Origin: Paracoccaceae bacterium
Lineage (GTDB): Bacteria > Pseudomonadota > Alphaproteobacteria > Rhodobacterales > Rhodobacteraceae
Length of the DNA: 11,269 nt
Direction of reading: 5' to 3'
Assembly (NCBI GenBank): GCA_007123625.1
Contig: SKKS01000475.1
Location: 1-11,269, forward strand
Under the pieces are notes generated by a model. The model saw only the letters and a program-made list of their open reading frames with translations. It searched no databases and was not told the DNA's origin. How positions within the stretch are numbered: the first letter of the stretch is position 1; each line of letters opens with the position of its first letter. The position numbers were made by a program, and so were the translations under genes. This document shows positions 6,268-11,269 of this stretch, in pieces.

Positions 6268-6283
6268 CCCACCCACCCACCCC
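6268..6283 (-). other. G-quadruplex motif with single-base loops
   Basis: On the - strand this reads GGGG-T-GGG-T-GGG-T-GGG: four G runs with one-base T loops, the pattern known to fold into very stable parallel quadruplexes. The + strand is the matching C-rich (i-motif) sequence. It lies about 80 bases before the amidotransferase start and about 170 bases upstream of the - strand promoter. Confidence 0.75.
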
Positions 6284-6301
6284 GCACGCCCCGCGGGCGC
6301 T

Positions 6302-6322
6302 GCCCCTGCGTGCCGCAGGGGC
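6302..6322 (+). promoter_or_regulatory. Perfect 9-bp hairpin upstream of the amidotransferase gene
   Basis: GCCCCTGCG (6302-6310) pairs with CGCAGGGGC (6314-6322) around a TGC loop. A second GCAGGGGC copy at 6326-6333 could replace the 3' arm. It ends 41 bases before the ATG, so it would be in the mRNA leader if transcription starts upstream. No T tract follows. Confidence 0.5.
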
Positions 6323-6363
6323 GGGGCAGGGGCGCGAGCGTTCCGCCTGGCATGGTGGCCGAC

Positions 6364-7101
6364 ATGAAACCTTTTCTGATCCTGCAACTGCGCCCTGAGT
6401 CAGAGGCCGCCGACGAGGAATTCGCGGCCTTCCTGCGCCGCGGGCGGCTGGTGCCCGAACGGGCACACCGCATCCGGCTGGATCAGACGCCCTTGCCCGC
6501 CGATCTGGCGCTGGAGGACTATGCCGGAGTGATCGTCGGCGGCGGCCCCGGCTGCGTGAGCGATCCGCCCGAAACCCGCAATCCCACCGAAGCGCGGATC
6601 GAGGCCGAGATCCTGTCGCTCATGCCGCAGATCACGGCGCGCGATTTCCCGTTCATGGGCTGTTGCTACGGGATCGGCATTCTGGGCCAGCATCTGGGTG
6701 CGCCGGTCACCAAGTCCTTGTATGGCGAGCCGGTCAGTCCCACCGTGGCGACCCGCACCCCGGACGGCGCCGCGGATCCGTTGCTGGCCGATCTGCCCGC
6801 GCGTTTCGACATTCTTGTGGGTCACAAGGAAGCGCTCGATGCACTGCCCGTCGGTTGCGTGCATCTGCTCGAAGGACCGCGCTGTCCTTACCAGATGGTG
6901 CGGCATGGCCGGAACGTCTATGCCACGCAATTCCACCCCGAAGCCGATGGCGCCAGTTTTGCCCTGCGCATCCGTATCTATCGCGACAAGGGATACTTCC
7001 CTCCCGAACAGGCTCAGGGCCTGACCGACGCCTGCCGCGATGTGGTGACCGAAGCTTCGGGCCGGATCCTTGCCAATTTCACCGCGCGCTACGGCGGCTG
7101 A
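6364..7101 (+). CDS. Class I glutamine amidotransferase (GuaA-type domain, stand-alone)
   Basis: 245 residues, a single GATase1 domain with no synthetase part. Such enzymes hydrolyse glutamine and pass ammonia to a partner or act on gamma-glutamyl substrates; the substrate is not evident here. The triad is visible: nucleophile in F-M-G-C-C-Y-G (Cys 101 by alignment to G-x-C-x-G), and His 191 and Glu 193 in A-T-Q-F-H-P-E. G-V-I-V-G-G-G-P-G (55-63) is the oxyanion-side strand. The usual H-Q after the nucleophile elbow is I-G, and a G-H-K-E (153-156) matches the G-H-x-D/E region. The frame is open far upstream, but family similarity starts at M-K-P-F-L-I-L-Q at 6364; an in-frame ATG at 6352 adds four residues. 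Neither start has a strong ribosome site. It meets hemH tail to tail with a 7-base gap. Confidence 0.88.
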   Translation: MKPFLILQLRPESEAADEEFAAFLRRGRLVPERAHRIRLDQTPLPADLALEDYAGVIVGGGPGCVSDPPETRNPTEARIEAEILSLMPQITARDFPFMGCCYGIGILGQHLGAPVTKSLYGEPVSPTVATRTPDGAADPLLADLPARFDILVGHKEALDALPVGCVHLLEGPRCPYQMVRHGRNVYATQFHPEADGASFALRIRIYRDKGYFPPEQAQGLTDACRDVVTEASGRILANFTARYGG

Positions 7102-7115
7102 AGCCGACTCAGCCG
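7095..7115. terminator. Inverted repeat spanning both convergent stop codons
   Basis: CGGCTGA (7095-7101) pairs with TCAGCCG (7109-7115) around 7 bases. The arms contain the amidotransferase TGA and the hemH TGA, so each transcript could form the same hairpin at its end. A shared bidirectional terminator is plausible, but there is no T tract and the stem is short. Confidence 0.4.
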
Positions 7116-8227
7116 GTCCAGCCCGCCAGATTGCTTTCGATCACCTGCGCCAGCGCGGCGATATGAGCATCGTCATCGTTGAGGCAGGGAATATAGGTGA
7201 AGTGCTCGCCACCTGCTTCCTCGAAGCTTTCCTTGATCTCTTCGTTGATTTCTTCCAGCGTCTCGATGCAATCGGCCGAGAATGCGGGCGCCACGACCGC
7301 AAGCCGCTTCACACCTTGCTTCGCCAGTTCGGCGACATGGTCCACCGTGTAGGGGCGCAGCCATTCTTCGGAGCCGAACACCGACTGGAACGTGGTCTGG
7401 ATCGCATCCTTATCCCAGCCCAGCCGCTCGCGCAGCAGGCGCGTCGTCTTCTGGCACTGGCAATGATAGGGGTCGCCTTCGAGCAGGTAGCGCTTGGGCA
7501 TCCCGTGATAGCTGGCCACCAGCACCTCGGGCTTCTCGTCCATCGCGTCATAGGTGCGCTGCACCGAGTGCGCCAGCGCGTCGACATAGGCCGGATGGTC
7601 GAAATAGGGCGCGACAGTGCGCGCGGCTGGCTGCCACTTTTGCGACATCAGCGCGCGAAAGAACTGATCGCAGGCGGTGGCCGACGTGGCGCCCGCGTAC
7701 TGCGGATAAAGCGGGAAAAACAGGATCTTCTCGCACCCGGCCTTGACCATCGCATCAACCTTGGACTGGGTCGACGGATTGCCGTAGCGCATGCAGAAAT
7801 CAACCATCACGCCTTCGCCGAAACGCGCGCCGATGGTTTCGGCCAGGCGTGCGGTCTGGTCCTTGGTGATGGTCATCAGCGGGCTTTCGCCCTTGTCGTG
7901 GTTCCAGATCGACTTGTAGTTTGCGCCGCTGGTGAAGGGTCGCTTCGACAGAATGATGAGCTGCAGCAGCGGCTGCCACTTCCACGCCGGATAATCGATC
8001 ACCCGCTGGTCGGACAGGAATTCGTTCAGATACCGCCGCATAGACCAGTAGTCATAGTTGTCCGGCGTGCCCAGGTTCGCCAGAAGCACACCGATCTTTG
8101 CCTGCGCAATGGGCGGGTGGTCCGGTTGCGCATGTTCCAGGCGCCCCTCGCCGGGCCGGTCCATGTGCACAGGGCAGCGCTGCGCCTGCGAAATGGGCTT
8201 TGCTTCGGGCATGGCTGTGTCCTTCAT
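7109..8227 (-). CDS. hemH: Ferrochelatase HemH
   Basis: 372 residues. HemH inserts Fe2+ into protoporphyrin IX, the last step of protoheme synthesis. Marks are K-I-G-V-L-L-A-N-L-G-T-P (44-55), the Y-L-N-E-F-L-S-D-x-R-V-I-D segment (66-78), P-L-x-T-I-T near 116-121, M-R-Y-G-N-P-S (146-152), P-L-Y-P-Q-Y-A (172-178), the metal-binding His 241 in S-Y-H-G-M-P, and the catalytic-site Glu 322 in F-S-A-D-C-I-E-T-L-E-E. The length is normal for alphaproteobacteria. The frame is open to an ATG at 8332, but that overlaps the upstream methyltransferase gene. I chose 8227 because GGGGA lies 7 bases before it; the ATG at 8212 (AAGGA, 7 bases) is nearly as good and gives 367 residues. It lies 58 bases after the methyltransferase on the same strand, so it may be co-transcribed. 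Confidence 0.96.
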   Translation of the reverse strand: MKDTAMPEAKPISQAQRCPVHMDRPGEGRLEHAQPDHPPIAQAKIGVLLANLGTPDNYDYWSMRRYLNEFLSDQRVIDYPAWKWQPLLQLIILSKRPFTSGANYKSIWNHDKGESPLMTITKDQTARLAETIGARFGEGVMVDFCMRYGNPSTQSKVDAMVKAGCEKILFFPLYPQYAGATSATACDQFFRALMSQKWQPAARTVAPYFDHPAYVDALAHSVQRTYDAMDEKPEVLVASYHGMPKRYLLEGDPYHCQCQKTTRLLRERLGWDKDAIQTTFQSVFGSEEWLRPYTVDHVAELAKQGVKRLAVVAPAFSADCIETLEEINEEIKESFEEAGGEHFTYIPCLNDDDAHIAALAQVIESNLAGWTG

Positions 8228-8285
8228 GGCATATTCCCCAAGGTTCGCGCTGTCGTGACGCGACATAACGGGTTTTGCCCGGGAA

Positions 8286-9137
8286 TCAATCATCGCGCGG
8301 GATTTTGATCGCCTCGGGCAGGGGCGTTTCACGGGTTTCCAGCGCTTCGGCCAGCCGGTGCGTGGCTGTTCCGGGGCGCAGCGGCTGCGGCTGGCTGGCG
8401 TCCGGCGCCCACCCGGTCAGGAATATCAATTCGAACGTGGCCAGCAAGCGGTTGTCGGGTGCTGGATAATGTGCGCGCCACAGCGTTTCGGCCTGCTGGA
8501 ACAGCGCGCGGGGCGCCGGGCCGCGGTTGCGCGCGGTCATGGCGTTGCCTTCGCCCATGGCGCGCAGGTCCGCGGCCCAATGCCGCATGTCGCGATAGGA
8601 CGCGCGCAGCGTCACGCTGTCGGCCACCGGCAGCGCCAGCCCCGCGCGCTGCAACAGTGCGCCAAGGTCGCGAATCTCGGCCATCGGCAGGACGCGCGGC
8701 GACAGTCCGCCGGTCAGCGCGGCTTCGGCCTGTGCCAGAGCGGCGCGGGCCTCGGCTGCGGTCTGGCCACCGAAAAGCACGCCCAGAAACAGCCCGTCGG
8801 GGCAAAGCGCGCGCCGCGCCTGGATCAGTTGGCCCACCGGGTCGGCCGCCCAGTGCAGCGCCATGGCGTGGATCACCAGGTCATGCGCGCCGGGTTCCAG
8901 CGCCAGCAAAGGGTCGTCGGGGACCACCTTGGCGCCGGGCAGGAAATCCGCCCAGACTCCGGGCAGGCCGCAGATGACGGCCGGGCGCGTAAACCTCCTG
9001 TTAACCTCGGCGAGGCGATGATGCAGTTCGTCGCGGGCTTCGAGGTGCACGAACGGGTCTGACGCGGCACCGGTAACGGCACGGCGGCGGTTGCGGCGCA
9101 GGGCCTGCGGGTCGGCGATGTCGGGCGGCTGGGTCAT
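8286..9137 (-). CDS. NDUFAF5/BioC-like methyltransferase-fold protein
   Basis: 283 residues. Similar in layout to class I SAM methyltransferases of the BioC/NDUFAF5 group: basic start R-R-N-R-R-R-A (14-20), H-D-L-V-I-H-A-M-A-L-H-W-A-A-D-P (85-100) as the post-motif II acidic strand, P-D-G-L-F-L-G-V-L-F-G-G (113-124) as the strand with the NDUFAF5-like F-G-G-x-T, L-S-P-R-V-x-P-M-x-E-I-R-D-L-G (145-159), and A-M-G-E-G-N-A (193-199). Motif I, normally D-x-G-x-G-x-G, is only I-C-G-L-P-G (55-60), so SAM binding is doubtful. NDUFAF5 itself is a complex I assembly factor reported as an arginine hydroxylase; a similar role is inference. The ATG at 9137 has AGGA 8 bases upstream. The frame stays open to 10226, but that part lies opposite comF and grxC and is not coding. 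Divergent from comF. Confidence 0.82.
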   Translation of the reverse strand: MTQPPDIADPQALRRNRRRAVTGAASDPFVHLEARDELHHRLAEVNRRFTRPAVICGLPGVWADFLPGAKVVPDDPLLALEPGAHDLVIHAMALHWAADPVGQLIQARRALCPDGLFLGVLFGGQTAAEARAALAQAEAALTGGLSPRVLPMAEIRDLGALLQRAGLALPVADSVTLRASYRDMRHWAADLRAMGEGNAMTARNRGPAPRALFQQAETLWRAHYPAPDNRLLATFELIFLTGWAPDASQPQPLRPGTATHRLAEALETRETPLPEAIKIPRDD

Positions 9138-9194
9138 GTGTGCGCGGTCCTGTGTGGGCGGCCCTGGCGTTGGGCGCAATCTAGGGGGGGCGGG

Positions 9195-9917
9195 ATGGTT
9201 TTGCAAAGCTTGCTGCGCGCGATCTATCCGCCGCAATGCCTGACATGCGACACGATGACCGACACCGAACACGCGCTTTGCCCCGAATGCTGGCGCGGGG
9301 CAGGGTTCATTCACGGGCTGGTCTGCGACGGGTGCGGGCTTCCCCTGCCCGGGGTCGCCGGGGACGAAGTGGCGCATTGCGACGAATGCCTGCGCATTGC
9401 CCGCCCGTGGGAGCAAGGACGGGCAGCAATGGTGTATGGCGAGAAGTCGCGCGCCATCGTGCTGGGATTGAAATACTACGACCGGCATGACTGCGCCCGC
9501 GCCGCCGCGCCCTGGCTGCTCGCGGCGGCGGCGCCCTTGCTGCGGCCCGGCATGCTTGTGGCGCCCATTCCCCTGTACTGGTTGCGTCTGGCCAAGCGGC
9601 GCTACAACCAGGCGGCGCTGCTGTCGGCGGGGCTGGCGCGCCGCGCGGGGTTGGAGCATTGCCCCGACCTTCTGGTGCGCACCCGCCACACCGGCACGCA
9701 GGACGGGCGCGGCTGGCGCGGACGGTTCGACAATATGGTCGACGCCATTGCGCCCCATCCGCGGCGCGGCGGGCGCATTGTCGGGCGCGATATCCTGCTG
9801 GTCGATGACGTCATGACTGCGGGCGCCACGTTCTCTGCCGCGACCGAGGCTTGTCTTGCCGCCGGTGCGGTCTCGGTCCGGGTGGTGGCGCTGGCCCGCG
9901 TTGCGCCGGGACGATAA
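9195..9917 (+). CDS. comF: ComF-family phosphoribosyltransferase-like protein
   Basis: 240 residues, the usual ComF length. N-terminal zinc-finger part with cysteine pairs C-x-x-C at 15/18, 29/32, 44/47 and 62/65. The C-terminal half is a type I phosphoribosyltransferase fold: P-I-P-L (124-127), the R-R-Y-N-Q-A signature (135-140), T-x-T-Q-x-G-x-x-x-x-x-R-F-x-N (166-180) and the PRPP loop I-L-L-V-D-D-V-M-T-A-G-A-T (200-212). In competent Gram-positives ComF helps DNA uptake; in proteobacteria (GntX-like relatives) its substrate is unknown. The ATG at 9195 follows a G-rich stretch (GGGGGGGCGGG) that can serve as ribosome site. The frame extends to an ATG at 9138, but that start overlaps the divergent start region and lacks family residues. 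Divergent from the methyltransferase, with 57 bases between starts. Confidence 0.92.
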   Translation: MVLQSLLRAIYPPQCLTCDTMTDTEHALCPECWRGAGFIHGLVCDGCGLPLPGVAGDEVAHCDECLRIARPWEQGRAAMVYGEKSRAIVLGLKYYDRHDCARAAAPWLLAAAAPLLRPGMLVAPIPLYWLRLAKRRYNQAALLSAGLARRAGLEHCPDLLVRTRHTGTQDGRGWRGRFDNMVDAIAPHPRRGGRIVGRDILLVDDVMTAGATFSAATEACLAAGAVSVRVVALARVAPGR

Positions 9918-9928
9918 TTCCGTATAGT
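9901..9928 (+). promoter_or_regulatory. Candidate promoter of grxC
   Basis: TATAGT (9923-9928, 5 of 6 to the -10 consensus) lies 16 bases after TTGCGC (9901-9906, only the TTG matches well). The -35 is inside the end of comF and the leader would be about 28 bases. The -10 is the stronger part. grxC may also be read through from comF (45-base gap). Confidence 0.4.
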
Positions 9929-9962
9929 CGCGCGCAACCCCCCCCGCGCCGGACATCCGCCC

Positions 9963-10220
9963 ATGCAACCTGTCGAAATCTACACCTCGCCGCTTTGCGG
10001 ATACTGCCACGCTGCCAAGCGGTTGCTGAATTCCAAAGGCGTGGCGTTCACCGAAATCAACGTGCTGACCAACCCCGGTCGCAAGCCCGAGATGATCCAG
10101 CGGGCCGGAGGCGCGCGCACCGTGCCGCAGATCTTTGTGGGCGCGACCCATGTGGGTGGCTGCGACGAGCTTTTTGCGCTGGACCGCGCAGGCAAGCTGG
10201 ATGCCCTGCTGAAAGGATAG
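9963..10220 (+). CDS. grxC: Glutaredoxin 3
   Basis: 85 residues, full length for GrxC. A dithiol glutaredoxin reducing protein disulfides and glutathione mixed disulfides in the cytoplasm, itself reduced by glutathione. The active site is C-G-Y-C at 12-15, preceded by I-Y-T-S-P. The cis-Pro loop T-V-P-Q-I-F is at 53-58, and the glutathione-binding G-G-C-D at 65-68. The ATG at 9963 is preceded by a weak GGA (9951-9953). The next gene starts 4 bases after the stop, its ribosome site AAGGA lying in the last codons of grxC, so the two are clearly in one operon. Confidence 0.97.
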   Translation: MQPVEIYTSPLCGYCHAAKRLLNSKGVAFTEINVLTNPGRKPEMIQRAGGARTVPQIFVGATHVGGCDELFALDRAGKLDALLKG

Positions 10221-10224
10221 AACC

Positions 10225-11055
10225 ATGCGCGCCGCCCTTGTTCAGATGACCAGTAGCGACGACCCGCAAGCGAATCTGCAGGCGGTGCTGGATTACCTGC
10301 ACGTGGCGGCGGATCAGGGCGCGGATCTGGTCCTGACGCCCGAGGTGACGAACTGCATTTCGACCTCGCGCAGCCACCAGCGCGCGGTGCTGCACCCCGA
10401 GGATGCCGACCCTACCCTTGCCGCGCTGCGGGCCGAGGCACAGCGCCTCGGGCTCTGGGTGCTGATCGGCTCGCTCGCGCTGAAAACCACCGATGCCGAC
10501 GGGCGATTCGCCAACCGGTCGTTCCTGATCGGCCCCGACGGCTCGGTGGCGGCGCGTTATGACAAGATCCACATGTTCGACGTCGATGTGTCAGACTCCG
10601 AAACCTGGCGCGAATCCGACGGCTTTCGCCCCGGCGACCGCGCGGTTGTGGCGCAGACCCCGCTGGGGGCCATCGGGCTGAGCGTCTGCTACGATATCCG
10701 ATTTCCCTATCTTTACCGCGCGTTGGCGCAAGCGGGTGCGCAGGTGCTGACGGTGCCCGCCGCCTTTACCCCCGAAACCGGCGCCGCGCATTGGGAGGTG
10801 CTGTTGCGCGCTCGCGCGATCGAAACCGGCTGCTTTGTGCTGGCCCCGGCGCAGACCGGCGCACACCCCGCACAGGCGGGCAAGCCACGGCGCACGCACG
10901 GGCATTCCCTTGCCGTGGCGCCCTGGGGCGAGGTGTTGGCCGATGCGGGCGAAGCCCCCGGCGTGACGCTGGTGGACCTGGACCTGGCGCAGGTTGACCG
11001 CGCCCGCGCCCGTGTCCCCGCGCTGCGCCACGACCGCGATTTTGCTGCGCCATGA
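10225..11055 (+). CDS. Nitrilase-superfamily carbon-nitrogen hydrolase (Nit1/Nit2-like, probable deaminated glutathione amidase)
   Basis: 276 residues. The Glu-Lys-Cys triad is present: Glu 40 in L-T-P-E, Lys 114 in Y-D-K-I-H-M-F-D-V-D-V, and Cys 155 in S-V-C-Y-D-I-R-F-P. The K-I-H-M-F-D-V and C-Y-D-I-R-F-P forms are those of the Nit branch, whose members hydrolyse the amide of deaminated glutathione (a metabolite-repair reaction). N-C-I (43-45), A-N-R-S (96-99), P-A-A-F-T (178-182) and G-H-S-L-A-V-A-P-W-G (226-235) also fit the branch. The glutaredoxin neighbour agrees with a glutathione-linked role. AAGGA (10213-10217) lies 7 bases before the ATG. The stop overlaps the next start as ATGA. 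The exact substrate is inference; the family is certain. Confidence 0.93.
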   Translation: MRAALVQMTSSDDPQANLQAVLDYLHVAADQGADLVLTPEVTNCISTSRSHQRAVLHPEDADPTLAALRAEAQRLGLWVLIGSLALKTTDADGRFANRSFLIGPDGSVAARYDKIHMFDVDVSDSETWRESDGFRPGDRAVVAQTPLGAIGLSVCYDIRFPYLYRALAQAGAQVLTVPAAFTPETGAAHWEVLLRARAIETGCFVLAPAQTGAHPAQAGKPRRTHGHSLAVAPWGEVLADAGEAPGVTLVDLDLAQVDRARARVPALRHDRDFAAP

Positions 11056-11269
11056 CCGAAGCGCGGATCAGCGATATCGGAAACGTGCTGTTCAGCGAGT
11101 TGCTGGTCACCGACCAGATGGCGCGCAACCGGCTGTCGCGCGTGCTGCCCAAGGGGATGGAGCTGTCGCATTTCGGCGTGCTGAACCTTCTGGCCCATGC
11201 GCAGGAGGAACGCACCCCCGCGCAGCTTGCCCGCGCCTTTCATGTCACGCGCGGCGCCATGACCAACAC
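11052..11269 (+). CDS. MarR-family transcriptional regulator, N-terminal part
   Basis: 72 residues before the window ends. The first helix (about 7-30) would be the dimerisation helix. L-P-K-G-M-E-L-S-H-F-G-V-L-N-L-L-A (32-48) matches the start of the MarR winged helix, and R-T-P-A-Q-L-A-R-A-F-H-V-T-R-G-A-M-T-N (54-72) is the helix-turn-helix with recognition helix T-R-G-A-M-T-N, as in the MarR pattern of L-A-x-x-x-x-V-x-x-x-x-x-T. The ATG overlaps the hydrolase stop by 4 bases (ATGA), so it is probably translated by coupling and may control its own operon. The ligand is unknown; no cysteine is seen in the visible part, so a thiol-sensing role cannot be claimed. Confidence 0.88.
   Translation, partial: MTEARISDIGNVLFSELLVTDQMARNRLSRVLPKGMELSHFGVLNLLAHAQEERTPAQLARAFHVTRGAMTN

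Larger units (their letters stand above)
6043..6363. other. Divergent intergenic region between the xpaC operon and the amidotransferase gene
   Basis: 321 bases without a supported gene. The left end holds the leader and promoter of the - strand operon. A weak + strand promoter candidate is TTGTCC (6154-6159), 18 bases, TATATG (6178-6183). The right part is extremely GC-rich: a GGGCG/CGCCC hairpin (6244-6248 with 6253-6257), a G-quadruplex motif on the - strand (6268-6283), and a 9-bp hairpin (6302-6322). Open frames here have low-complexity Arg/Pro/Ala translations and were not called. Confidence 0.6.

Noticed and set aside
5740..6363. Upstream extension of the amidotransferase frame
   Set aside because: It lies opposite xpaC and the small ORF and crosses the GC-rich intergenic region; family similarity starts at 6364.
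8263..8289. Promoter before hemH (TTGATT, 15 bases, TTATGT on the - strand)
   Set aside because: Spacer too short and the -10 weak; read-through from the upstream gene explains expression equally well.
7070..8308. 412-residue + strand frame
   Set aside because: Antisense shadow of hemH, which has all catalytic residues; high GC keeps the opposite frame open.
9138..10226. Upstream extension of the methyltransferase frame on the - strand to a 646-residue protein
   Set aside because: This part lies opposite comF and grxC, both clear families; its translation is low-complexity, and the methyltransferase has a ribosome site at 9137.

Overview
The window is high-GC DNA with dense, short-spaced operons. 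Its gene content points to an alphaproteobacterium of the Rhodobacterales (Roseobacter/Paracoccaceae type): flgG-flgA-flgH-fliL order, a hemH of the alphaproteobacterial type, a NDUFAF5/BioC-like methyltransferase next to comF, and a glutaredoxin-nitrilase-MarR run. The genus cannot be fixed from the sequence alone.

Region 1 (1-2108, + strand) is the end of a flagellar operon: the last part of flgG (distal rod), flgA (P-ring assembly chaperone), flgH (L-ring lipoprotein) and a FliL-family protein. Region 2 (2109-2839) is a 731-base gap between convergent genes with no convincing gene. It holds a cluster of GC-rich hairpins around 2309-2377 that probably ends flagellar transcription.

Region 3 (2840-6042, - strand) is a four-cistron operon read right to left: a 26-residue single-pass membrane peptide, an XpaC-family membrane protein, a TelA-family coiled-coil protein, and a DUF2927 lipoprotein. 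The peptide lies outside any ORF of normal annotation size, but it has a good ribosome binding site. Its last codons carry the Shine-Dalgarno sequence of xpaC. A plausible promoter at 6073-6101 has an inverted repeat inside its spacer. The system appears to span the inner membrane, the cytoplasm and the periplasm/outer membrane. It is the best candidate here for something poorly described: XpaC and TelA are known partners, but their job is unresolved, and the lipoprotein carries what looks like a degenerate zincin motif.

Region 4 (6043-6363) is a divergent intergenic region with a canonical G-quadruplex motif on the - strand and a perfect 9-bp hairpin just before the next gene. Region 5 is a class I glutamine amidotransferase (6364-7101, +) that meets hemH (ferrochelatase, 7109-8227, -) tail to tail, with both stop codons inside one inverted repeat. 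Upstream of hemH on the same strand is a methyltransferase-like protein lacking a good SAM motif I.

Region 6 (9195-end, +) starts divergently with comF. A likely internal promoter then leads grxC, a nitrilase-superfamily amidase resembling deaminated-glutathione amidase, and a MarR-family regulator cut off by the window edge. The last genes share a thiol/glutathione theme.
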